DNA from: Aphis gossypii
Taxonomy: Eukaryota; Arthropoda; Insecta; Hemiptera; Aphididae
Direction: 5' to 3'
NCBI RefSeq assembly: GCF_020184175.1
Contig: NC_065530.1
Location: forward strand, 46,105,260-46,169,259
DNA length: 64,000 nucleotides
Part shown: positions 49,181-61,280 of the stretch, one piece after another
Layout: each line of letters opens with the position of its first letter
Numbering within the stretch: the first letter of the stretch is position 1
Program-made: the position numbers and the translations under genes
The notes under the pieces: generated by a model
The model's database searches: none
The model's input: the letters and a program-made list of their open reading frames with translations, nothing else
Told to the model about the DNA's origin: nothing

Positions 49181-51347
49181 CAGTGGCATAGTTATAATTT
49201 TGTTCTGAGGGGGGGATATATAATTTATTAGTTGAAACATAAGGTGAAGCTCTCACACTCCACAAACTGTTCTTCAATTTTTTTAAACATAATACTATAC
49301 AGTATACACAGTTAAATTGACATTAGCCTATTATTCCCCGCCATAAATAAAGTATAATATATAATAAAATAAATAATAGAAATGAAAAAAATATATAATG
49401 TACTTATAAGTTTAAAAAAAAATTATAAATAAAACTTGAATTCAAAAAAGTGGGCAAGTGAGTACCGCTCTGCTGTACATTAGGTGCCGTATGGATCATT
49501 ATTTGTCATTATTCATTATATATTATAGGAGTGTTAAATTTGAATCCAATGATAGTTATCATTGTATACCAAAAACGATTCTGAACGAAGATGATTTGTC
49601 AGCCTAGGATATAATTTCTAGTGGTTGTGAAAAAGTTGGTTTATGTTTTAATGGCCTGAATACAACAAAATTAAAGTTCTTTTATAATAATTGTAAACTA
49701 AACTTATGAAAAACCATGTATTAAATTTTTAACTCTTAGCTACTTATACAAAAATTTTTATGAAATATACTTTCAAAATAATTTGCAAATATTCATGCTT
49801 TTGACGAATTTTTGTCAATATTTAAACTTCAAATGCTAATAAAAAAAAATTGTGTCTATGTATTCTTATAATTTTTTAATCACTATAAGAATAACATATG
49901 AGGAACTTTGTATAAAAATTTCAAGCATTTTGATGGGGCCAAAAAAATTTTATCGACACTTCAAAAAACATTTTTCAGAAAAATTGAAAATTTCAGTTGT
50001 CTATAAATAGCTCAAAAAAACTCAAAATATTTTGAAAATTAAATCATGTAAAGAAAATGCCAATCTAAATAACTGGTAAAATTTTCAAGTATCTACGACT
50101 TATACTTTTTGAATAATAACAAATATTTAAAATCGTTTGGGATAAATCGTTGTCGTTACGCTATTTCGTAAAAATTTAAAATTCAAACACACATAAAATT
50201 TTTCCTATAATGATGTTATGAGTTTTCTCTATAGCTACTTGAAGGAAAACTTATGGAAAACTTAGTGTTATAATTTTAATCCTTAGTTATGAATACAAAA
50301 AATGTTATAATTTTTCAACTTCAAAATTACTTGTAAATTTTCGCGTTTTCGACAGATTTCGTAAAAATTGAACTATAAACGCTTATAAAAAAAAATTATG
50401 ACTAACGATTTTTAATTTTTTTTAGTTACAATAAAAACAACTCATAAGGAACCTTGTATTAAATTTTCAAAAGTTTTTGGTCATCCAAAAATTTTTTATC
50501 GACATTTTAAAAAAAATTTCTCAAAAAAATCAAAAATTTCAGTGGTCTATAAATAACCCAAAAAAAGTCAAATTTTTTTTAAAATTTAACTATATACAGA
50601 TACCACTGACATTAACATTTGGTGAAAATTTCAAGTATTTTCAGTGATTAGTTTTTGAATTACAACCATAAAAAAAAATCGATTTGGTCGAAAACTGGTT
50701 TTGCGTAAAAATTGCCGTTTTTCCGTCATTTTTTTTTGTTTTTCTCGATTTTTTTGAAAACTGTTGGAAAATGTTAACTTTTTACCTGTATAATGCACCA
50801 AGGATATTCACTTTTACATCGGAAACCACCCCCATAGTTTGAAATTGGAGCATTATTTCGACTAGTTATGCTGTACACAGACACAAAAAAAAAAAACACA
50901 CATCATTGTAAAATCAATACATTCACCACTTCGTTCAGAATCTAAAATGTAGTATAATTATAAATTTGAAAAAATATTTCAAAATAAAAAATGAAATCTA
51001 TAAAACACAATAATTTATAAAATAAGATCCAATTTTCTTGATTTTTAGCTAAATTATTTCCTCTGTGTCAATGTTTAAGTTTTTGTAACAATAAGGTTTT
51101 AAGACAATAATTGTTATTAATTAATTATTATGAAGGTGTAATAAGTCAAGATAGATATAATTTGAGAGCCAATATGAGGACGTGGTGGATTGTATCCGTG
51201 ATCATAATTTATAACATAGTATGGATAATTTTATATTTTTTAATCTTATATAGGTTATATCAAATATAAGTCAGCACATAAAACATTTTTATAAAAAAGG
51301 CTCTAAGGGGGATCTATCCCCATCGTCCCCCTATAACTACACTACTG
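49181..51347. mobile_element. hAT-like nonautonomous element carrying a nested repeat
   Basis: Left end CAGTGGCATAGTTATA and right end TATAACTACACTACTG (51332-51347) are inverted relatives, each followed inward by a G-rich/C-rich run. CAGTGGCGTA-type ends are common in hAT elements. No 8-base target duplication is clear; ACTACCCC and ACTACGCC near the two ends differ by one base but do not sit symmetrically. There is no transposase frame. The repeat at 49444-50946 lies inside. Confidence 0.5.
49444..50946 (+). repeat. dispersed repeat made of two diverged tandem monomers
   Basis: A head block with GAGTACCGCTCTGCTG and GATTCTGAACGAAGATGATT is followed by two AT-rich monomers about 547 bases apart. 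Each contains TTTCAGT(T/G)GTCTATAAATA, TTATCGACA and CTCATAAGGAAC-like words. A tail ending ACTTCGTTCAGAATCTAAAA follows. No coding frame is found. Head and tail share the TTCAGAATC word in inverted sense. Further copies occur at 6150-6815, 54090-55390 and 56690-56980. Confidence 0.7.
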
Positions 51348-51782
51348 ATACTACGCCTATTAGATGAACACGAATAAGCTTGATTTTTTTTTTTAAGAAT
51401 GCTTTACAATATACTAATTCAATATTTTTATTGCCTGTTGATTAAAAATAATCTAACATGCACTAAAATCTCTGCTACTAATATAAATAGAAGATTTAAA
51501 CCGATAAAATTTAATTTTTTTGTTTTTCCATTTAGATAATTCGTCTACTAATAGCTAATTGGTATTGACTAAATATTCTTGTTTTAATATAGTCCATAAT
51601 AAAGTGTATTTATAATATATTTATATATATATATGCGCCGTATAATTTGATTTAACCAGCATAAAGTATATACACTATGTATAAAATATACGTCATAATA
51701 TATATATTTATATTTATAGGTATGCATTGGATAAACCCCCACTTTTACTATTGGTTTAATAAAAAAATTGTGCTCTATAATT

Positions 51783-51788
51783 TATAAG
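51783..51788 (+). promoter_or_regulatory. TATA box of the first NPC2-like gene
   Basis: TATAAG in TTTATAAGCG, about 30 bases before TCGCAGTATG, a possible initiator. The start codon lies about 90 bases further. Confidence 0.4.
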
Positions 51789-51901
51789 CGATAACCTCGC
51801 TGTGAATTATCGCAGTATGATAAATTGTACCAAACCACTTGCACTGAATTTAAAGTTTTTTCGTGCTAGTCATTAGTGTACGTTACATATTCCGAAACAG
51901 A

Positions 51902-51992
51902 ATGATGATTTTTGTGTTAACTGTAGTAGGATTAATGCTTGCAGCAAATGCAGCGAATGCTGAAGAAATCCACAACTATCGCATGTGCCGAA
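51902..51992 (+). CDS. NPC2: NPC2-like gene 1, exon 1
   Basis: Signal peptide and HNYRMCR, ended by donor GTGAGT after one extra base. Confidence 0.85.
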
Positions 51993-54900
51993 GTGAGTAT
52001 TGCATTGATACTTGCATTGGTTATAAACTATACAATTATGTCAATTTTTTTTAGATACTAGATGTGAAGTATACGATGTATTTATTGATCCATGTCCCGA
52101 AGCTTTAGACAACAAACCATGTGAATTACCACAAGGCATTAACGCGTCTATCGAATTTAAATATAAACCTAGTACGTATAAATATATATTTTTTTAAAAC
52201 CCTATAACACATTAATAAGAAACTCCGAAAAAATAACATAATATAATGTAGGTAGGTACGTAGGAGGTACTTAAGTTAGTAAATACAATAATATTTGTAT
52301 AAAACACCAGGAAACGCTTACCTACGTAGGTATATATAGTTGATCGCCGAAATCAAAACTGCATTCACCATAAACCGTGCATAATGCAAATAATACATTG
52401 AAAGCATATTTACAACAAAAGTAAATGACCCTATAGTTCTATAAATAAAAAAATAAACAGATCTTCTATGACAGTGGCAAGTGTGTAATGTTTATTACAA
52501 TATTTTTAATATTATTCATAGAAAATAAAAACAATAAATAAAAACTAGGTAAACAAAACTCCATTGTTTTATCATCAAAATAAACATAAATAAATTAAAA
52601 TGAAAGTCCAAATTAAAATATCACACAAGTATTAAAAAAAAATTTTCTTTAGCTGCCTCTGAACTCTTTTTATAAACCTAATGACCGATTGTATGTAAAT
52701 AATAAGGTGAATAATAAGTTACGAACTCGTATTATATAAGAATTCTTAGTTTTTATTTATCATTGTCAATACCTATAGCCATAGTATACGACACATATAT
52801 TATATAACAAGCTATATTAAAATGCACAATACTTAGCTTTTAGTTGGATTTTCCATTAAATCTTTATTTACGGAAATTAATTCCAATTTACAATATAATA
52901 CATAGATATAATGAAAATATTTATCCCCAAATAATACATCATAACTAATATATTATGATATAGTAGTAATGTAATTTAATAATAATAACAATTTTAATAC
53001 CTATGTAAACAAAAAAAAATAATACATTTAAGTTATATCTACAAGTCATAATAATTAAAATCAATATATTTTTAAGTGTTTTTTAAAACCATTTATAATT
53101 TATTACATGAATAATTAATTATATAATTCTTGTTGTATTCTTTAATAGTTCAATTTAGTTATTTTTTACGATTTAAAATCCGAAAATGTTAAAAATGTTA
53201 AAATAACGTTCTATATTATTTACATTATTTAATAGGTTAACAGTTTTAATATAAAATAATACTATATTATAACTACAGTCTAAAATCTAAATTATTTAAT
53301 ATTTTTCATAATATTGTATCATTTAATCTAAATTTATGTCTATCATCCTTCCCGTTCATCGTTATATTCATTACAAAATAAAATGCTTATATAAAATTAT
53401 CAAAATACAATCAAAAAAATTTAAAAATATATGAATGTAATTATTTATCATTTATATATATTTTTTATTATTATAAAAAGAAATTTGTGGGCAAAATTTT
53501 CTTAGTTAATTGCAGGACTGATATATTTATACAAATAATTATACAGATATATATAAATATAGGTTTTATAAATATGAATATTTAATATCAGTTTAATACA
53601 TTCATATTTATGTGTTTTAACTTTAATTTATTTTTTTGAATATAAATATTTTAAGTTCAGTTACAAATATTTAACAGCTGTATCTTACTGTAAATTATAA
53701 GCATTCTTAATTGTTTAAACATGTCTATACGTACTCGTATATTATTCGTACTCTTTACATTTATTCGGATAACTTTAAATGACTCAACAATTTAAATTTA
53801 ACTATAAGTAACTACATAACTTATAAATAAATTATTTTTTAATCACATATTTTGTTTTAAGTACATAATTTATAAAATATGTGTATATTTGAATGATATA
53901 TCAGTATACATAGCTAATGTTTTAGATAAAAAAAATTATTATTCTTTTTCTCTTATCATTTAATCTGGTCATTTGTATGTGCTAATAATATAATTCCTAT
54001 TCGGCTATTTTCAGTGTATTTATAAATCTAAAAATCTATAAGTAATAATTTTCATAATTCATTACAAAATAATAAAATATAATTATAAAAAGTTGGACTA
54101 GTGGATATCGTTCAACTATAATGTAGAGAAGATTACTATCATCAAGTGTTCAATATGAATTCAACGATATTATACTTGTATAATATGATTGTTAAACTGT
54201 AAACTAAAAACGATTCTAAGTGGAGACAATCTATCAGTTAGGAATATTATTTATTATATTAATTTAATTGGTCATATTCATTTACACAATACTCAAAACT
54301 ATTCATATATCAGTTACTTAATATCATTATTATTATTTATTTATTGTGTTAACTTATAAATCAATAGACTTAGAAACGAAATGAATAATTATGCGGAGAT
54401 AAATAATTTCAAATAAGTGAAAATAATTTTAAAATTTCTCTGTGTTGTGTATTATACTCATGATATAATGACAACTATTTTCAAGTTCCTACAACGATTA
54501 ATAATTATTACTAAATTATAACAATACATAAAAACTAAAATAATTTAAATATCAAAGTTTAAAATTGAAATGTATATATTATACAAAATTTTGCTTAAGA
54601 ATTTTCGATATTTTTTAACAACGTTAGGTACCTATTAATAATTGATGAAAAACTTTGAATTAAAATATTGTCAAATATTTTTAGTTAAAAATAAAAATGT
54701 TATTAATAAAACGAAAAAAAAAACTAAAAAGAAATTTCAATTTAAAATAAAATTAGCATTTTAAGTCTAGCTTATGCTAATACTCTTTTAATATTTTATG
54801 AAAATGTTACTGATTTTATCAAAAATAAGGCTTAACGCTTAAATTCCAGGTTTTCCTTAACTTTATTTCTTCTTGTTAGTTCAAAAAATATTTAGAAATT

Positions 54901-57900
54901 TTTACTCCACTTCCCCAAAAAATTATGATAAAATAAAACACCAATTACATCCAATTTCCTACTAGAAACTACACTTAAAATTTAAACTTACAAAAAATTA
55001 AAAAAAAAAAAAAGCTGTATTATATCTACACTACACGCAGATACATCAGTACATGTATGTCTTATTTCTATTGAATACAGTTGACATAAGAATGTCGATG
55101 TCGATTAGGTATTAGATACGAGGAAAAGAAGATTAAACTGTAGGTAAATTAAATTGTCAAATATTAAATAGGTAATATATTTTTTTTTGTTTTTATTTTT
55201 TTTATACATGTTTACATATCAACCTGTTGCTATAACAACCAGTTGCTATAAACAATCACCGTCTCGGCTGGTAATACATTCTCAGTGTCACATAAATTAA
55301 CAGAATGACCCATAAGATATATACTTGTCAAAACACATTTATTATAGATTCAATGCTCCAATCAGAATCTAAAATCATATTCTTTAATTTTTAAATATAT
55401 CTAATTATGATATATGATCTAACTATGATCATGCATAAATTTGTTGTTTACAAAAATGAAATAGTAGGCAATTTTTTTTTTTTTAAACTTTAACTCATTT
55501 AGGTTAGGTTTCATTCATTCAACTACATTAAGGTTCGATTAACAATCGATATCTCATGTTGATATAAAACAAGAAGTTTAATACTTTAATGGAATATTTA
55601 ATTGAGCAAATTAAGAATTGAGTGTATTATAACATTGAACACTAATATAAAACATAAAAAATTGCACTATAAAATCATAAGTGGCTATTATTTAGCTGAT
55701 TATTAATTATAAATCAAAACATAGGGCAAATAACTTAAATCTTTTCAGTTTTATTAAATTATTTATAAGTGTTATCATTTAAAAATAAATGATCTTAAAT
55801 TATATTTATTTATATAATTGTATTTATTTATTATGTTGAAATTTAGTTATAGAATTGTTATTAAATTGTTTCGACATCTTCAAATATCTAAAACTCTAAA
55901 TCACTTTTTAACCTAACCACTCAGAACCTAGAAACTTTTTATGAAATGAAGTATTATAAAACGTCGTTATTTTTTAATTATTAACAATAAATATATAGAT
56001 ACTTGAGTTCAATTTATTAACAATTAACGGTTGATGAGTCGATCATCTCAAAAGGGTTTATACCGAAATCACAAATTGATCAGTTATTAAACATATATTC
56101 AATGATTAGATAGTTATTAAAATTTTAAATAGTTCTAAATGGATTTTAATTGACATTTAAACAAATATAACTAATTAATTAATATCTTGAATATTAAACA
56201 ATTAAAGTGATATAGATATTGTTTTTTATCTAAATTTATCCTCAAGTATTTTGAGTTACTGCTGATAAAATAAAATCTAGCATTAGGTAAAGTCACTCAG
56301 CGTCTCTGCTGTATAATCGGTTTCGAGCGTATAGGAAGTTCGTAATTTAGTACAGATATCACCGCATATAGTTAATATATTACACTTAAATTTATTTTCA
56401 ATATTAATCATTGCATAGAAAAAATTATATTCTGATCAGAAACAGTGTATCAGTATAATCTATTTTTGAGTCATTTGTCCTTCTATAGTAGGTGTAATAT
56501 CTACAGAACTAAATATTGAACTAAATTGTGTATAAAATATTTCATAATATATTCAATATTATAATATTATATCATTTAATATTTAGGTATATTATGTTTA
56601 TTAACTTCGTATATATACCTATGTCAATAGTCAATACCAATTTAAAGTAGAACAGAATAAATATATTTGTAGTAGTATAATAGCTTTAAATTTAGTCCAA
56701 ATATTTTTGAGATTTCAATGTATATAGGAAATAGTAATGTACACAATAGTAAAAGATTTCAAGTATGTACGATTTATAGGTTTTAAATAATAACAATATA
56801 ACTAAAATTTTATAGTTCAAAAATAAAAATTGTTATTTTTTAACTTCACTGTGAATCACAAAGTATTCTGCGTACTTATAAATGCTCGATGTTTCAAATT
56901 TTAAAATACACAAGAATAACTTCCTTATGAAAAACGTTCCCTCACATTTTCAAGCATACTAAAATATTTATAAAGATACTACCTCTATCTCACTACTATA
57001 TAGATCAATATAATATATATTTATTATATTTTACGTATACTACAACTTTGTAAATATTTTATTGTAAATATTGAAAGATACTAATTAATATTTAGTAAAC
57101 TCTTTATATCAACATATAATATAAAGTCTCTTCGATAATTTGATAGATTTAATTTATATTCTATACAGATATATGTTCATACAAACTTTATATTGTCAAT
57201 TTAGTATCTACTTATAAATATAAAAAAAGTTTCTATCATTTTCATTTAATAAACTGAAAAACTGTTAGTGAACAGTTTTCGATAAAAGTTATAAATTGAT
57301 TTCTTGTAACTCATATAGAGTTGCTCACTCGCACATAATATACAATTTTTTATAATTAGGGTTACCATTGGTTACATATGAAAAAACAATTATACAATTT
57401 TCTGTATTATATTATATCTATTTAATATGTATACATATATAAATGTAAAATTGAGTAGGTAACAGCTATTATATTATATAAGAGATAATCGTATAATTGA
57501 GGTTTATACCTATATACTAAAAAAATCTTTGATGATTTCGACTAACAGTCATTAAAAATATTTCAACTACAAAAAAACGAATACTATAGATAGATTTGGA
57601 TTATTAAAGTTAGTCAGCTAATATACAAATATTATTGGTCGAGTAAATCTCGGGTTGTATCTTTTAACACAAAAGAATATCCACAGTTTTTGACCGATCG
57701 ACATCGAATTATGCACAAATATTACTTGAAATCTTGGAAAAAAGTGTTACTATAAAAGCCACGCATAATACCTACATTATATATAAAAGACAAAGTGTAT
57801 TTGTGTATGGCTGAGACGTAAAGAATCAAATAATATTCGACCGATTATGACGATTCAATGAAGGTTTAGATATTAGATTAAGCCAGTTTTTGGGATGGCT

Positions 57901-60467
57901 AACCCACCTTTAATAATATTGAAACCATAATCTCATATTCATTTATTTCTGCTTACAATAATTGGTAACACGTGAGAAAAAAGTCACTTTTATTACTACC
58001 CATAGCAGGTGGATCGATCTTCTTGGTTTTACTTATCTCAGAACAACGCGTAGTAATAATATTATTTTTCGTTTTTAATAATTTATTATTAATTATATAT
58101 TATAAATCATTCTAATTATCTACTTAATTTAAATAATTGAATAATATATTAATTAATTGAAGATGAATAAATTATATTTTATATAATTTAAGCAAACAAA
58201 CAATATTAATACGTCGTTCGAATATTGATAACAGATTAGAAAAATAAGGCTATAGAAAGTCTCAATATTTTTTATTACAATAGCATAGAATTTTATAATA
58301 TTATGTTTCAATAAAATAGAAACATACAGGTATACTGCAACACAAATTATCTACACAAAATTAATAACCGAAAAATTACCTTTATGTATAAATCTATTTT
58401 CTATACAACGTCTTTTTCTCACATAATATATTCTAATAAACACATTAAAATACAATCAATAAATTCATAGGTACTACATTAATAGAATTTAACAAATGGA
58501 ATTTAAGAATTCAAAGATGCGCAAAATCTTAAATACCATTATAATAGCATCAATGCAAACAACTAAATAAAATTGTCGACATACATTTTGAGTAGGATTT
58601 GAATCATAAGGAAATATTTACAAAGCTGCAATAGAAATGATTTTACCTAATTATAAAACTATTATTTGGAAAAAGTTTCTCAAAAAAATTATATTAGGTA
58701 TCCATAATTAAAATATAATATGACTTATTATTGTTTTGTATAATAAACAGTGTTCATAAGAAGAAAAAACGCTAGAAATATATACTGACACAGTTTTCAT
58801 TGAATAGCCATTTGAATAGGAAACATACTTATAGGTATAATAGAACACTGTTGTATAATGATACATACATCCGCCGACATTCCTCGTCTGCAGTATATAT
58901 CCCCGGATGCAAATAAAAATGCTACAAGGAATTTGGATGCTTAATCGAATTTGTTGTCTGATTTATTTAAAACTTTTTAGGTATCTATAATTACCTATCA
59001 TTATTACCAAGTAGACTATAACAAATTTACCATTTAAAAAATTCTATAATCCAAATTCTAAATAGTTTAAATAGTTAAATAGTACTTATAAAATATTATA
59101 ATTTAAATTTGCATTTAGTTTTTGTAAACAAAAAATAATAATAATAAATTGTAGTAATTAGAATGTGATTAATCGATTGTTAAAACTATTCTAAAAAATA
59201 TAGTTTGATGTAAATCCTAAAATAAAAATATAATGAAACCGTTTATATAAAATCAATATTATCTGAGTTAGTTATGAGTTGTATACAATATATAGCATGC
59301 GCACTTTTATTTTAAATACCGATAGTTGTAATAATATTTCAACATGAACGTGGACGTAGTGAAAATTATAGGATTTTTTAAACTTCACAGGCCATAAACA
59401 AATATTGTTGTAATAATATTGTTGTTTAAATTATAAGAATATATTATGTATAACTTGTCAGTTATTTGAGTTAAAGTAAATATCAAGTAATTATTTATTT
59501 TGCGTTTTAAATAAATTTGCTAATAATAAATGCATCATTGTTATTATTTGGTGTATTATTAATTATTAGTTTATTACTAAAGTGCTAAGGTTATTTATTT
59601 AGACTTCCATAAGATTTATTTCTCTAAGTCCACTAAATTTAAATATTACAAGTGAAATTTTCAACAAAAAAAAAACAATACATTTTAAATTATGAGAATA
59701 GTTTAATTAAGTTTTAATTAGATATTTTATTCATATTCATTTCATAATTATATAGTTTTTAAATACTTATAATATAAATGTAATTCATATAAATAATAAT
59801 AGTGATGAGTATACCTAGTATTAATCTAAAAATTAATTAAAAATACATCATTCAAGTTACCTGAGTAGTATACCTTTAGTATTAAGTAAACTTAATAGTT
59901 AATACCTAATATAATTGAACCTAATAATGATGCAATAAAAGTTTAAAATTTCTTTTAGCTATTTTGTGTTTTAGATAAAATTAATTTGTACATCAACGTA
60001 ATACCGGTTTGAAACATTTTAAATTATTATACTCTGAATAGTCCCAATAGTTTTTAACCCATATGGCCATATTTTATTAAATTTGAAACCTATAAGCCGT
60101 TTATAAAATTCGATCTATAGATTAACACTTATTACTTATCTATTATATATTTTGGGATGATAAGATTTTTTGACATTTAAATATTTTTTAATTAATTTCA
60201 GAATTTGGTTCGGAAACACCACAAACAAGACTATACGCTGAAACTCTTTTATTAGACCTGCCATTTATGGATATGGACCCTAACGCATGCTTATACACAA
60301 AATGTCCCATGATGATGAACGTCGAACAGAATTGGCTGTACAATTTATTCATATCCACAGACTATCCTAAGAATAGTTACACAGTAAAATTGAAGTTCTG
60401 GGACAACGGACCAAAAGCCGATAGGAAAGACGAATGCTGCTTTAAATTCGACATGAAGATTGTTTAA
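51902..60467 (+). CDS. NPC2: NPC2-like (ML-domain) secreted lipid-binding protein
   Basis: Three exons, 51902-51992, 52055-52171 and 60202-60467, join in phase 1 each time to 157 residues, the usual NPC2 length. The start MMIFVLTVVGLMLAANAANA is a signal peptide. The ML domain follows with the family's cysteine layout: TRCEVYDV, DPCPEALDNKPCELPQG, then ACLYTKCP and a C-terminal CC. It also has the INASIEF strand and the YPKNSYTVKL...W pattern. NPC2 proteins bind sterols or other lipids in a beta-sandwich pocket. Insect members also act in lipid uptake, immunity and chemosensing. The cysteines fit the three usual disulfides plus extra residues. A second gene follows 0.7 kb downstream. Intron 1 is 62 bases, intron 2 about 8 kb and filled with AT-rich and repeat DNA. 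I chose the ATG at 51902 because it is the first with a full signal peptide. Confidence 0.9.
52055..52171 (+). CDS. NPC2: NPC2-like gene 1, exon 2
   Basis: Acceptor TTTTTTTTAG and donor GTACGT. Encodes the first ML strands with CEVYDV, DPCP and PCELPQGINASIEF. Confidence 0.9.
54090..55390 (+). repeat. diverged copy of the 49-kb dispersed repeat
   Basis: The head ACGATTCTAAGTGGAGACAA...TCAGTTAGGA corresponds to ACGATTCTGAACGAAGATGA...TCAGCCTAGGA at 49575. The tail near 55350-55375 (TTCAATGCTCCAATCAGAATC then TAAAAT) corresponds to the tail near 50930. The part between is AT-rich and strongly diverged. Confidence 0.5.
56690..56980 (+). repeat. fragment of the 49-kb dispersed repeat
   Basis: TTTCAAGTATGTACGATTTATA and the following TTTTAAATAATAACAA correspond to the monomer at about 50090-50120. 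GAAAAACGTTCCCTCACATT and TTTCAAGCAT correspond to monomer words. Confidence 0.4.
57770..58040 (+). mobile_element. possible Helitron-like or other nonautonomous fragment
   Basis: ATATATAAAAGACAAAGTGT followed by TTTGTGTATGGCTGAGACG and a CGACCGATTATGACGATT block resembles insect Helitron-type 5' ends, and AACAACGCGTAGTAA at about 58043 could be an end. No terminal hairpin or CTRR end was found, so this is weak. Confidence 0.25.
60202..60467 (+). CDS. NPC2: NPC2-like gene 1, exon 3
   Basis: Acceptor AATTTCAG, 87 codons after the joined one, then TAA. Contains DMDPNACLYTKCP, the YPKNSYTVKLKFW strand and ECCFKFDMKIV at the end, typical of the ML C-terminus. Confidence 0.9.
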
Positions 60468-60527
60468 AGAAAATGGAAAATATTTACAACTATATATTAT
60501 TATATTATCGTCTATAATAGAATATAA

Positions 60528-60533
60528 AATAAA
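60528..60533 (+). terminator. poly(A) signal of NPC2-like gene 1
   Basis: AATAAA about 60 bases after the stop codon. Confidence 0.5.
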
Positions 60534-60739
60534 TACTATTATTATTATTACCATTATTATTACTATTCATTATACAATTTAATAATTTATATTTAAAGTT
60601 AAAAAATATATGTGATTATGCGATATTTTCTACGCGGTTACACGTGTACATAATCATCACATTATAATAGTGAAAAAAATTATGTATTAAAATGTAATTT
60701 TTTCATTGTCATTTGTAATTTTTATTTTACGTTTAACAC

Positions 60740-60870
60740 ACAATTTTTTTTTTTTTTTTTTGTGTGTGTAATTACTAAACAAAAATGAAACGTCCGTCTG
60801 TTTGAGAACCATAAAGTACATCTCTCCGCTCTCAAACACTCAAACACATACATACATACATACACACAGA
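60740..60870. repeat. poly-T run and CATA repeat between the two NPC2-like genes
   Basis: A run of about 17 T at 60747-60763 and a short CATACATACATA array at about 60848-60862. Confidence 0.7.
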
Positions 60871-61108
60871 CTTATAAATAAAGATGAATTGCGTCTGCGA
60901 TATGACATAGTGGCGACAAACTGTTAGGTTGAGAATAATACTACTACTACTAATAATAATAATTACCTTTTGAACAATTGATTTTTAACGGTCCGGAAAG
61001 AGAAAAGTTTAATGATCCTTTGAGAGACGCACTAGGTGTCCAAAACCGAATAATAACAACGATTAATTAAAATACGCTGACGAATGCCGTACGCACATTT
61101 GGGTCGCT

Positions 61109-61116
61109 GTATATAA
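61109..61116 (+). promoter_or_regulatory. TATA box of the second NPC2-like gene
   Basis: GCTGTATATAAGGCG, with a likely start about 30 bases on near GATCACATG and the ATG at 61187. Confidence 0.5.
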
Positions 61117-61186
61117 GGCGAAGTTATCTTACGGAAACGATCACATGTTTTCGCGCTGTAGATGGTTGAGCACCGAAGCTCTAAAC

Positions 61187-61280
61187 ATGATACGTATCAA
61201 TAAATTTACCCTGGTATTGGTGATGGTGTGTTCGTGTTACGTGACCAGTATCAAGCTGGACGAGCTCAAGAACGATAAAA
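61187..61280 (+). CDS. first exon of a second NPC2-like gene, cut by the window end
   Basis: ATG starts MIRINKFTLVLVMVCSCYVT, a signal peptide, followed by SIKLDELKNDK and the donor AAAA|GTAAGT. The exon leaves one base, the same phase and nearly the same length (94 against 91 bases) as exon 1 of the NPC2-like gene upstream. It has its own TATA box. Tandem NPC2 arrays are common in insects. The call rests on position, signal peptide and phase, as the ML domain itself lies in later exons beyond 64000. An unrelated secreted protein is possible. Confidence 0.5.

Larger units (their letters stand above)
52172..60201. other. NPC2: 8-kb second intron of the NPC2-like gene
   Basis: AT-rich, no coding exon seen. 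It contains diverged copies of the 49-kb repeat (54090-55390 and 56690-56980) and a possible Helitron-like fragment (57770-58040). The rest shows nothing supportable. Confidence 0.6.
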
